Both the position numbers and the translations under genes were made by a program. The notes beneath the pieces were generated by a model. The model was given only the letters and a program-made list of their open reading frames with translations. It was not told where the DNA came from and searched no databases. DNA of 64,000 nucleotides from Nitratidesulfovibrio sp. SRB-5 (GTDB lineage: Bacteria; Desulfobacterota; Desulfovibrionia; Desulfovibrionales; Desulfovibrionaceae): NCBI RefSeq assembly GCF_019931275.1, contig NZ_JAIOTY010000002.1, forward strand, positions 186,001 to 250,000, read 5' to 3'. Positions 1-7,962 of this stretch are shown piece after piece (position 1 is the first letter of the stretch; every line of letters begins with the position of its first letter).

Positions 1-5
1 GGGCG

Positions 6-620
6 TCATGCCGGGTCGTGTTTCAGGGGAGGCCAGGCGTTGCGCTTGGTCCGCAGGAAATCGTCGCCTTCTCCCGGGTACACCCGGCGGTCGGCCAACG
101 GCGTGGGTGTGGTGACCGGCGGCCAGTGACCGGGCGTCGGGTCCGGCCCCTCCAGTGCGGCGGGCACGGGCTGGGTATCGGTCATGCGCGGATTCGCCCG
201 CACGTCCACGCCGTGCACCGGCGCGGAAAACTCGATGGCCAGCCCGTTGGGGTCGAAGCTGTACAGCGAGTGGATGAAGCCGTGGTCCACCAGTTCCGAA
301 CACCAGAATCCCGCTGCCTCCAGCCTGTCCTTGAGTTCCCACAGGTCGTCGTCCGTCGCCACGCCCACGGAAACGTGGTCGAACACCACGGCTCCGCGCA
401 CGGGCGCGCCGTGGTCCTTTTCCTCCACGGGGGTCACGCCGTCCCACTCGAAGAAGGCAATCATGTCCACGGGCGACACTTCGAAGAAGTACTGGCGGTA
501 GCCGGAGTGGCCCAGCCCGGCCACGATGCGCATGCCGAGCAGGTCGCGCCAGAAACGAACGGTGGACTCCATGTCGCCGGTGACCATGGCCAGATGGTTG
601 AAGCCGGTATAGCGGGGCAT
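6..620 (-). CDS. VOC family (glyoxalase/dioxygenase-like) protein
   Basis: A 204-residue protein with two beta-alpha-beta-beta-beta modules of the vicinal oxygen chelate fold. Candidate metal ligands are His9 (FNHLAM), Glu47, His82 (FDHVSV) and Glu130 (GLAIEF), the usual spacing for glyoxalase I or extradiol-type VOC enzymes. The SxDPNG-type loop before Glu130 is typical. The last 60 residues are Pro-rich and outside the fold. The ATG is preceded by AGGAG at 6-nt spacing, so longer upstream reading frames are rejected. The metal-dependent fold is clear; the substrate is not identifiable. It is leftward and unlinked to an obvious pathway. Confidence 0.85.
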   Translation of the reverse strand: MPRYTGFNHLAMVTGDMESTVRFWRDLLGMRIVAGLGHSGYRQYFFEVSPVDMIAFFEWDGVTPVEEKDHGAPVRGAVVFDHVSVGVATDDDLWELKDRLEAAGFWCSELVDHGFIHSLYSFDPNGLAIEFSAPVHGVDVRANPRMTDTQPVPAALEGPDPTPGHWPPVTTPTPLADRRVYPGEGDDFLRTKRNAWPPLKHDPA

Positions 621-649
621 CGGGGCTCCTGATGGCTTGCGTGAAGATG

Positions 650-1561
650 CTAGGGGGAGGGCAGGGCATCCAGCGCCCGCAGGATGATGTCCAGCGGGGG
701 GCGCTTGTTCACGTCGGATACGTGGATGTGCCGGATGATGCCCTGCCTGTCGATGATGACAAGGGCGCGTTCCGCCATGCCGTCGCCGCGCAGCAGGCCG
801 TAGGACGCGGCAACCGCGCCGTGCGGCCAGAAGTCGGACAGCACCGGAAACCACACGCCGCCGACAGCGCCGCCGACTTCGCCTTGCCGGGGTACGGCTG
901 TCTGCCCCTTGCGGGGCGGAGGTGAGGACTGGCCCGCGCCGTGCCCCTCATCGTTACCGTTTCCGGGGGTGCGCTCGACCATCTCGCGGGTCCACGCGTA
1001 CAGCGAGGGCAGGTTGTCGGTGGTGATGCCCAGCAGCACCGCGCCGCGCCGTTCGAATTCCTCGCGGGCAATGTTGTAGCCCGGCCATTGCCCGGAACAG
1101 ACCGGGGTGAACGCGGCAGGCACGAATGAAAGAACCACGGCGCGCTTGCCCCGGAAGTCGGACAACCGGATCGTGCCGGTGTCTGTGCCGCTGGTTGATG
1201 TGTACGGACCGGGCAGGGCAGGCAGGACGAAGTCGGGCGCGGTGTCGCCTACTGCCACCTTCAGTACGCTGTCCACCGGCTTGCGGGGGGCATCCGGGTA
1301 GATCAGGTCTTGCAGACCGGCGGCCTGCAACGGCACGGCAACGGCCAGCACGCCCAGAAGGGCCAGTGCCAGGATGGCGGCGGCCAGAAGGAGGCCAGTG
1401 CGGCCAGTGAGCCAGTACGGCGTGCCGGGGGCCGAAGATGTCTGGGTCGTGCGATCTGGGCGATCTGGGCGACCTGGGCGACCTGGGCGACCCGTGCGGC
1501 CAGCGGGAACAGTGCGGCCCGGGGGCGGGTTGCCCGTGCAGGATGCGGTAGTGCGTGGCAT
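650..1561 (-). CDS. Membrane-anchored peroxiredoxin (AhpC/TSA, Bcp-like)
   Basis: A 303-residue protein. Residues 20-40 are a low-complexity Gly-Arg-Pro stretch encoded by 9-bp tandem repeats. A transmembrane segment follows at about 55-77, then a thioredoxin-fold peroxiredoxin domain. The peroxidatic cysteine is Cys155 in PxxxTxxC form (PAAFTPVC). A roughly 40-residue Gly/Pro-rich insert interrupts the domain. The start is chosen because GAGGG lies 9 nt upstream of this ATG. The domain probably faces the periplasm and reduces peroxides; the topology is inferred. The next gene upstream encodes a TlpA-like thioredoxin lipoprotein, a plausible electron donor. Confidence 0.85.
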   Translation of the reverse strand: MPRTTASCTGNPPPGRTVPAGRTGRPGRPGRPDRPDRTTQTSSAPGTPYWLTGRTGLLLAAAILALALLGVLAVAVPLQAAGLQDLIYPDAPRKPVDSVLKVAVGDTAPDFVLPALPGPYTSTSGTDTGTIRLSDFRGKRAVVLSFVPAAFTPVCSGQWPGYNIAREEFERRGAVLLGITTDNLPSLYAWTREMVERTPGNGNDEGHGAGQSSPPPRKGQTAVPRQGEVGGAVGGVWFPVLSDFWPHGAVAASYGLLRGDGMAERALVIIDRQGIIRHIHVSDVNKRPPLDIILRALDALPSP

Positions 1562-1632
1562 GGCTGGTACCCTCTTTCGGGGCGGCGTATCGACGGAGCG
1601 GCGGGGCAGCCGGGGGGGGGCGCCCGTGGGCA

Positions 1633-2337
1633 TCAGTTGCTGCGTTTGGCGATGGCGGAAAGCTCGTCCAGAAAGGCCTGCGGGGAGGCCATGCGCCCGG
1701 TGCGCGAGAACAGCGTGGCGGGCGCGGCGGGATTTTTCAGCGAAACCAGAAAGAAATGCGGCGTGCCTGGTTCGCCCACCTGCTCATGCACGGCCAGGTC
1801 CGGATCGGCGAACAGAGGGATGGTCACCCCGTACCGCTCGCGGAAGAGGTCCACTTCCATGCGGGTATTGCCCGCCCCCACGCCGATGACCGTGATGCGG
1901 TCCTTCAGGGGCGAGGCGGCCAGCAACTCGGCAAGGCGGTTCATGTGCGGGGCCTCGCGCTGGCAGTGCGGGCAGTACATGCTGAAGATTTCGATCAGCA
2001 CCAGCTGCGCCTTGCTGCCCGTGGCCGGGCGGATGTCCGAAAGCTTCCACGGCCCCTCGCCGGAAAGGCCCAGCGCGGCCAGTTGAGCAGGCGTGGCGGC
2101 GTTTTCCAGAGGAATGTCCGGGAATGGTGAACTGGCCGGAACAGGCTCCGCCAGGGTGGGCGTGGCGCAGGCGGGCAGCAGGGCCAGCAGGGCTGCCAGC
2201 AGCAGGGTGCGCAGCAGCGGCAGGGGGATGACCGTGCTATGTGGCTGGCCGGGGTGCCAATGGCGGGGGGCCTTCCGTGCGATTGTTGCGGCCTGTCTGG
2301 CCGGACGCGGCATTTCCGGGGTGTGGCGGCAGGGCAT
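1633..2337 (-). CDS. TlpA-like thiol-disulfide lipoprotein
   Basis: A 234-residue protein. After a long N-terminal region a hydrophobic stretch ends in the lipobox LPAC (Cys57), so it should be a lipid-anchored periplasmic protein. The thioredoxin fold follows, with the redox motif CPHC (Cys122, Cys125) in FSMYCPHCQ, then a cis-Pro region in GTPHFFL. The start is supported by GGAGA 6 nt upstream. It lies just upstream of the membrane-anchored peroxiredoxin in the same direction, and the two probably form a periplasmic peroxide-detoxifying pair. The partner relationship is inferred from adjacency. Confidence 0.85.
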   Translation of the reverse strand: MPCRHTPEMPRPARQAATIARKAPRHWHPGQPHSTVIPLPLLRTLLLAALLALLPACATPTLAEPVPASSPFPDIPLENAATPAQLAALGLSGEGPWKLSDIRPATGSKAQLVLIEIFSMYCPHCQREAPHMNRLAELLAASPLKDRITVIGVGAGNTRMEVDLFRERYGVTIPLFADPDLAVHEQVGEPGTPHFFLVSLKNPAAPATLFSRTGRMASPQAFLDELSAIAKRSN

Positions 2338-2502
2338 GGCGGTCTCCGGTACTGGCGGTGCGTAGTATTGCGGAGCATACAGCAGGAATCCGGATTGCGC
2401 AAAGGCGTGCCCCATTGCACCCGGTCCAGCACCGGACGCAGGAGGCCGCCGCCATTGGCATTGTCTGCCGGGCGGTGCTAGTACACGCGGCAGGAGGCGC
2501 AC

Positions 2503-3573
2503 ATGACCACTCCTCACGACAGTCCGCCTGGCGACACGACCGCTGCGCAGGGCGCTCCGACCGACATCACACCCGGCACCGGGGGTGCCGGACCTGTCGG
2601 CGATTGCGCGTCCGCACCGTCCGCATCCGCCCCGCCTGCGCCTGACGTCTCCGCCTCTGCCACGCCTGTCGCTGCCGGACAGCGCCCCGACCAGCGCAAG
2701 GCCTACCTGTACGGCATCGCCACGGTGGCCATCTGGTCCACGGTGGCCACGGCCTTCAAGCTGGCACTGCGCCAGCTGGATCCGTTGCAGTTGCTGCTGG
2801 TGTCCACGGCGGTGTCGCTGCTGGTGCTGGCCGCCATCCTGCTGGTCCGCCACGGATTCGGGGGGCTGGCCCGTGAACTGGCGGCCGCGCCCCGGCGCGA
2901 ACTGCTGCGGGCCGCGCTGCTGGGCGTGCTGAACCCCTTCGCCTACTACATCGTGCTGTTCAAGGCGTACGCCCTGCTGCCCGCGCAGGTGGCCCAGCCG
3001 GTGAACTACACCTGGGCCATCACCCTGACGCTGCTTTCCGTGCCGCTGCTGGGGCACAAGGTGACCCGGCGCGAGTTGCTGGCCGTGGCCGTGAGCTATG
3101 CCGGGGTGGTGGTCATCGCCACGCGGGGCGACGTGGCCGCGCTGGCCGGGGGCAACGTGACCGGGGTGGCGCTGGCGCTGGTGAGCACGGTGATCTGGGC
3201 GCTGTACTGGATAGGCAACGCGCGCAGTCCGCTGGAACCGGTGCTGGGGTTGTTCTGCAATTTTGCCGCCGGGTTGCCGCTGGTGCTGGCGGCCACGTGC
3301 ATCTTTTCGACGCTGCCGCTGGGGGCGGAACTGTGGCCGGGGCTTGCCGCCGCCGCGTACGTGGGGGCGTTCGAGATGGGCATTGCCTTCGTGTTCTGGC
3401 TGAAGGCCATGCGGCTGACGGAGTCTGCGGCGCGCATCGGCAACCTGATCTTCTTTTCGCCGTTTCTGTCGCTGGTGTTCATTGCGCTGCTGCTGGGCGA
3501 GCGGATACTGCCCACCACGTTGGCGGGGCTGGTACTGATCGTGGCGGGCAACCTGTTGCAGCGCCGGGGGTAG
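2503..3573 (+). CDS. EamA/DMT-family transporter
   Basis: A 356-residue inner-membrane protein. The first 65 residues are Pro/Ala/Asp-rich and hydrophilic. About ten transmembrane helices follow, forming two EamA repeats. The first repeat carries the family-typical VAIWSTVATAFKLAL segment. The second carries AYVGAFEMGIAFVFW and the closing LLLGE segment. AGGAGG precedes the ATG. Family members export amino acids, sugars or metabolites; nothing here tells which. It is divergent from the TlpA/peroxiredoxin pair. Confidence 0.9.
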   Translation: MTTPHDSPPGDTTAAQGAPTDITPGTGGAGPVGDCASAPSASAPPAPDVSASATPVAAGQRPDQRKAYLYGIATVAIWSTVATAFKLALRQLDPLQLLLVSTAVSLLVLAAILLVRHGFGGLARELAAAPRRELLRAALLGVLNPFAYYIVLFKAYALLPAQVAQPVNYTWAITLTLLSVPLLGHKVTRRELLAVAVSYAGVVVIATRGDVAALAGGNVTGVALALVSTVIWALYWIGNARSPLEPVLGLFCNFAAGLPLVLAATCIFSTLPLGAELWPGLAAAAYVGAFEMGIAFVFWLKAMRLTESAARIGNLIFFSPFLSLVFIALLLGERILPTTLAGLVLIVAGNLLQRRG

Positions 3574-3648
3574 CGCGGGGGAGCTGGCGGGGGGAGAGAG
3601 GCGCCTGCTTGGGAACGCCGGGAATGCGGCGCAAAAACAGCCTGTTCC

Positions 3649-3734
3649 CCGCTGGCGTCGTCAGTCCGCGTTTCGCCTTGGTCGAGTATCCGTATACACT
3701 CCCTGCGGCGAAACGCGTCCTTCCTCGCCAGCGG
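3649..3734. repeat. Hairpin repeat family 1, copy A
   Basis: Nested inverted repeats: outer arms CCGCTGGCG / CGCCAGCGG and inner arms CGCGTTTCGCC / GGCGAAACGCG. The reverse complement of 12291-12386 aligns over its whole length, with changes in the arms that keep pairing. Confidence 0.7.
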
Positions 3735-3887
3735 AAAAAACTCTTGTTTTCACGCCGCCTTCCCGGCACCAGCCCCCCCGTGCGTCCAAGGCCGCGCACG
3801 GGATTGGAGGAAGGAGATCGGGGCAGCAACGGGGGCATCGGAAGGGCACCCGAGTGGCGGCGTGGCTGCGGGAGATTCGTGCACATG

Positions 3888-3955
3888 CGCATTCCGCCGG
3901 GCAGATCGCCCGGAGGCGCCTTGCGCCGCAGGGAAGCTGCCCGGCAGGGAATGCG
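3888..3955. repeat. Hairpin repeat family 2, copy 1
   Basis: Arms 3888-3904 and 3937-3955 pair over about 16 bp with one bulge, around an internal GGCG..CGCC stem. It is closely related to 4025-4093, whose outer stem differs in sequence but still pairs. Confidence 0.65.
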
Positions 3956-4024
3956 GTGCAGGATGACAAACGCCAAGGGCACGACTCGAACCCTCGCCGT
4001 GGCAACGGAAGCGTAGCGCGCATT

Positions 4025-4093
4025 GGCGTTCCCGTCGGCAGATCACCCGGAGGCGCTTGGCGCCGGAGGGAAGTTGCCGACGGCAGGAACGCC
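4025..4093. repeat. Hairpin repeat family 2, copy 2
   Basis: Arms 4025-4040 and 4075-4093 pair, with an inner GGCGC-TTG-GCGCC hairpin. The core resembles copy 1 (GGCAGATC, CCCGGAGGCGC, GGGAAG), while the arms carry compensating changes. Confidence 0.65.
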
Positions 4094-4113
4094 GCGCAAG
4101 AATCGTTGGGGGT

Positions 4114-4133
4114 CCAGGGGGCGGAGCCCCTGG
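4114..4133. repeat. Short GC-rich palindrome
   Basis: CCAGGGG (4114-4120) and CCCCTGG (4127-4133) form a 7-bp stem with a six-base loop. No T-tract follows, so it is not called a terminator. Confidence 0.5.
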
Positions 4134-4173
4134 AACGCGGGGGTACAGGGGGTGTTCGTTACAACACCTCCTG

Positions 4174-4357
4174 TCCGCCGGAGGCATAACGAAATCGGGC
4201 GTGTTCGGCAGGGCACGCCTGCCTTCGTAGAGGCCGCGTCCAACAAGGCGCGCCGCCATTCCCCATCCGCCGGAGGCATAACGAAATCGAGCGCTAACGT
4301 GGTGGCTGGAGTGCCTTCGTAGAGGCCGCGTCCAACAAGGCGCAGCACCCATTCCCC
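4174..4357. repeat. Two tandem copies of a 92-bp repeat
   Basis: The block TCCGCCGGAGGCATAACG starts at 4174 and 4266. The block beginning TGCCTTCGTAGAGGCCGCG starts at 4220 and 4312. Both are spaced exactly 92 bp, and the sequence between them has diverged. Both blocks recur at 10861-10941 with the first one inverted. Confidence 0.8.
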
Positions 4358-4401
4358 CAAAAAGTGGACGGGGACGAGAGCCTATGCCCTCGCCCCCGTC
4401 C
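4357..4401 (-). terminator. Rho-independent terminator of the psp operon
   Basis: Arms 4366-4378 and 4389-4401 pair over 13 bp with one G-T pair. On the minus strand the stem is followed by a run of five T. It lies about 120 bp past the pspC stop. Confidence 0.75.
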
Positions 4402-4519
4402 GGAGACGCCTCTCCATCCCTAAGGACTATGGTGTCCGGAACCGCCGGGCCTGCGCGGAGTCCTGCGCGGCAACGCCTTTTCCGCGTTTTCACCGCGCTG
4501 GCGCCTACCCGTTCCGGCG

Positions 4520-5107
4520 CTATCGCTGTGCGCCAAACCTGCGGTCCCAGTCGAAATCCCGTCGCGTGACCACATCCTCCATGCGGCGGATGCGGCCTTC
4601 CAGTCGGTCGAACTTTTCCTTCAGCCTGCGCAGCGCCTCGCCGCGCGAGGACACGTAGCTGCCGTAGAAGTCGCGTTCGCCCGCGTCCGCCGGTTGCAGC
4701 ACCGGGCGCGGCTTCATCACCAGCCCGGCCAGCACGTACAGTCCCACCACGGGCCAGAACCCGGTGAACAGGGCCGCCGCCACGAACAGCGCGCGCACCA
4801 TGAATACCGACATTCCGAAATGTTGCGCAAGCCCTTTACACACCCCCATCAACTTGCCGTCGCGGGCGCGGTACAGGGTGCGGGGGCCACGGTCGTGCCA
4901 GGCATCCCGCCCGCCGCGCAGCGTACCCCAGGCATCTTCTTGGCGTGCGCCGTCGCGGCAGGAACCGTCGCCATGCCATCCGGTCCGGCCCGAGCCGTCA
5001 CGGTCGAATCCGTTCCCGTCGCGGCTTGCCCCGTTGGGGCACTTCCGTCCGCCCCGGCCCCAGCCGGAACGCCTGTCGAACCTGCTTTCGTGACCGTCCA
5101 TGGTCAT
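4520..5107 (-). CDS. pspC: PspC domain protein
   Basis: A 195-residue protein. Residues 1-75 are Gly/Arg/Asp-rich and unlike other PspC proteins. The PspC domain follows (LYRARDGKLMGVCKGLAQHFGM), with a transmembrane segment (VRALFVAAALFTGFWPVVGLYVLAGLV). The C-terminal part is a charged coiled coil (RGEALRRLKEKFDRLEGRIRRM in substance). In the phage-shock system PspC is a membrane sensor partner of PspB that draws PspA off PspF. Its ATG overlaps the pspB stop as ATGA, suggesting coupling. A second ATG two codons later has better spacing from GGAGG, so the start may be 5101. Confidence 0.85.
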   Translation of the reverse strand: MTMDGHESRFDRRSGWGRGGRKCPNGASRDGNGFDRDGSGRTGWHGDGSCRDGARQEDAWGTLRGGRDAWHDRGPRTLYRARDGKLMGVCKGLAQHFGMSVFMVRALFVAAALFTGFWPVVGLYVLAGLVMKPRPVLQPADAGERDFYGSYVSSRGEALRRLKEKFDRLEGRIRRMEDVVTRRDFDWDRRFGAQR

Positions 5108-5427
5108 TCCCTCCCCTGCCCGCGCGGGGCATCGCGTCCGGCGTCATGCCGGGCACGCCCCGCCGTGCCGTCCGGATCAAGCAGCAGCGTTTCCAGCGCC
5201 TCCACCCGTTCCTCCATGCGGCCCATGGCCCGGTACATCTCCTGGATCATCCGGGTCTCGTCGTCGTGCGCCGGGGTGGCGCCCTCGCGGGTGCGCAGCA
5301 GACGGTACAGGATGGCCAGCAACAGCACGGCCACCAGAGCGGGCAGCACCATGAACCAGAACATCATGACCGGCCCCAGTTGCGCCATGACGGCGAACAT
5401 TTCCTCGAACATGTATGGCTCATGCAT
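5104..5427 (-). CDS. pspB: PspB-like membrane protein
   Basis: A 107-residue protein. One N-terminal transmembrane helix (VMMFWFMVLPALVAVLLLAILY) is followed by a cytoplasmic coiled coil (RMIQEMYRAMGRMEERVEALETLL) ending in LDPD. This is the layout of PspB, which is usually about 75 residues; here a charged tail is added. A GAGG sits 6 nt before the ATG. It lies between pspA and pspC in the expected order. The assignment rests on layout, the MEERVEALE-type coil and context, not on strong sequence identity. Confidence 0.75.
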   Translation of the reverse strand: MHEPYMFEEMFAVMAQLGPVMMFWFMVLPALVAVLLLAILYRLLRTREGATPAHDDETRMIQEMYRAMGRMEERVEALETLLLDPDGTAGRARHDAGRDAPRGQGRE

Positions 5428-5529
5428 GCGTGGCCTCGAACTGTCGTGCCGCCGCGCGCCGGGGCGTGGCCCGTGGCGCGGGCAGCGGGGTGGCAAGCCC
5501 GGATGGAATGGCGGACGTCAACACGTGCG

Positions 5530-5563
5530 GTGCGCCTGATGCGCCTGATGCTTCTGATGCGCC
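5530..5563. repeat. 9-bp tandem repeat between pspA and pspB
   Basis: Three to four copies of GCGCCTGAT, one degenerate, in the 256-bp gap between pspA and pspB. Nothing else is recognised in that gap. Confidence 0.6.
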
Positions 5564-5683
5564 TGGCGCGGCCCCATGCGGGGCGGCGTGCGGCCCATGC
5601 CCGCAGGGGCGATGCCGCGCGGGCATACAGGCCAGCCTCTGCAACCGCCAGACTAGCCCCTGCAACCGGTGGGCGCAAGGCGG

Positions 5684-6415
5684 TTACTCCCCCGCGCCGG
5701 AAACTTCATCGTGGCGCGGGGTGGTATCGCCCTTGCCGGAATTGCCAGCCCGTTCACCCACGCGGGCGCGCAGGGCGGCCAGCTCGCGCTCCAGTTCGTC
5801 GCGCGTTTCCAGGTCCGCGAAGGCGGCGTCCAGACCGTTGCGGCTGTCGGATGGCACGCGCACGGCGTCGGCCTCGGCCTCCATGTGTTCCACGCGGCGC
5901 TCAAGTTCCTCGAACCGGTGCATCACTTCCAGCGAGGCGGCGCGGCGCACGTCCTCGCGGGCCTGGCGGCGCACCCGGGCGTGCACGTGGCGCTGCACCA
6001 GCATGCGCTGCTTTTCGCGCGCGGCGGCCAGCTTTTCGTCCAGCACGTCCATGTCGGCCTGCGTGCGGGCCACCAGCGCGTCGATCTCGTCCAGTTCGCG
6101 GCGCAGCGCGTCGGCGCGCTCGTTCTCGCGTCGGCGTTCCAGCAGCGCCTCGCGCGCAAGGTCCTCGCGCCCGGAAGTCACGGCCAGCTCGGCCCGGCGA
6201 TCCCAGCGGTCCACCTGGTCCAGCACGCCGTCCAGTTCGCGGCGCACCCGGCGCGCCTCGGCCATGCTGGAAGCGCACCCGGCCTTCAGTTCCACCAGCG
6301 TTTCCTCCATTTCGCGGATCATCAGCCGGACCAGCTTTTCCGGGTCCTCGGCCTTGTCCAGCATGGCGCTGATGTTGGAACTGACGATGTCCTTGAATCG
6401 AGAAAAGATACCCAT
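5684..6415 (-). CDS. pspA: Phage shock protein A (PspA/Vipp1 family)
   Basis: A 243-residue protein beginning MGIFSRFKDIVSSNISAML, the family's N-terminal amphipathic helix. It continues with the hallmark AEDPEKLVRLMIREMEETL and then a long Glu/Arg-rich coiled coil. PspA binds stressed inner membrane and forms ESCRT-III-like scaffolds. In enterobacteria the soluble form inhibits the activator PspF. GGAGG stands 6 nt before the ATG. The gene heads a leftward pspA-pspB-pspC unit with a sigma54 promoter upstream and a divergent PspF gene, so the classic circuit appears to be present. Confidence 0.93.
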   Translation of the reverse strand: MGIFSRFKDIVSSNISAMLDKAEDPEKLVRLMIREMEETLVELKAGCASSMAEARRVRRELDGVLDQVDRWDRRAELAVTSGREDLAREALLERRRENERADALRRELDEIDALVARTQADMDVLDEKLAAAREKQRMLVQRHVHARVRRQAREDVRRAASLEVMHRFEELERRVEHMEAEADAVRVPSDSRNGLDAAFADLETRDELERELAALRARVGERAGNSGKGDTTPRHDEVSGAGE

Positions 6416-6457
6416 GATCGCCTCCTGCGGTGCGTCGTGCATTCGTGCCAGCGGGAA

Positions 6458-6473
6458 AGCAGCAACCGTGCCA
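6458..6473 (-). promoter_or_regulatory. Sigma54 promoter of pspA
   Basis: On the minus strand the sequence reads TGGCACGGTTGCTGCT, with the GG and GC dinucleotides 10 nt apart as required for -24/-12 elements. It lies about 45 bp upstream of the pspA start. Confidence 0.8.
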
Positions 6474-6569
6474 GCCCGCCCGCAGAAGGCAACCATGAGC
6501 AATCACTGGGAATGGCCTCAACATGCCGGGCGATGCGTACCGCCCGTAAAATTGATTTACACCAATATC

Positions 6570-6588
6570 TGGTGAAAATCACCAAAAT

Positions 6589-6605
<17 letters not shown>
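6570..6605. promoter_or_regulatory. Twin palindromes, probable PspF binding sites
   Basis: TGGTGA-AAA-TCACCA (6570-6584) and the perfect 17-bp ATGGTTGA-A-TCAACCAT (6589-6605) sit side by side about 100 bp upstream of the sigma54 promoter, a normal activator-site distance. The second overlaps the possible pspF start codons, which would allow autoregulation. The binding role is inferred. Confidence 0.6.
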
Positions 6606-7893
<1,288 letters not shown>

Positions 7894-7962
7894 TCCGCCG
7901 TAACCAGCCGTCACCCCACCCCACCGCACCGCGCGCTCAACCTCAGCACCAAGAGGCACGCC

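Larger units (their letters stand above)
3574..4519. other. Gene-free region packed with repeats and hairpins
   Basis: No credible gene is seen across this 0.95-kb gap. It holds at least four hairpin-forming elements, a tandem 92-bp duplication and the terminator of the psp operon, listed separately. Several elements have relatives elsewhere in the window. Confidence 0.7.

Noticed and set aside
3963-4020. T-arm-like sequence (GGGTTCGAGTC on the minus strand) with a 6-of-7 acceptor-like pairing, suggesting a tRNA relic
   Set aside because: The T-stem mispairs at two positions and there is no room for D and anticodon arms. Chance similarity inside the repeat region is more likely.
4174-4357. 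CRISPR-like array
   Set aside because: Only two units of 92 bp with partly conserved spacers, and no cas genes in the window.
7894-7962. Possible molybdenum-cofactor riboswitch before the MoeA fusion
   Set aside because: The 69-bp leader is too short and shows no matching structure.
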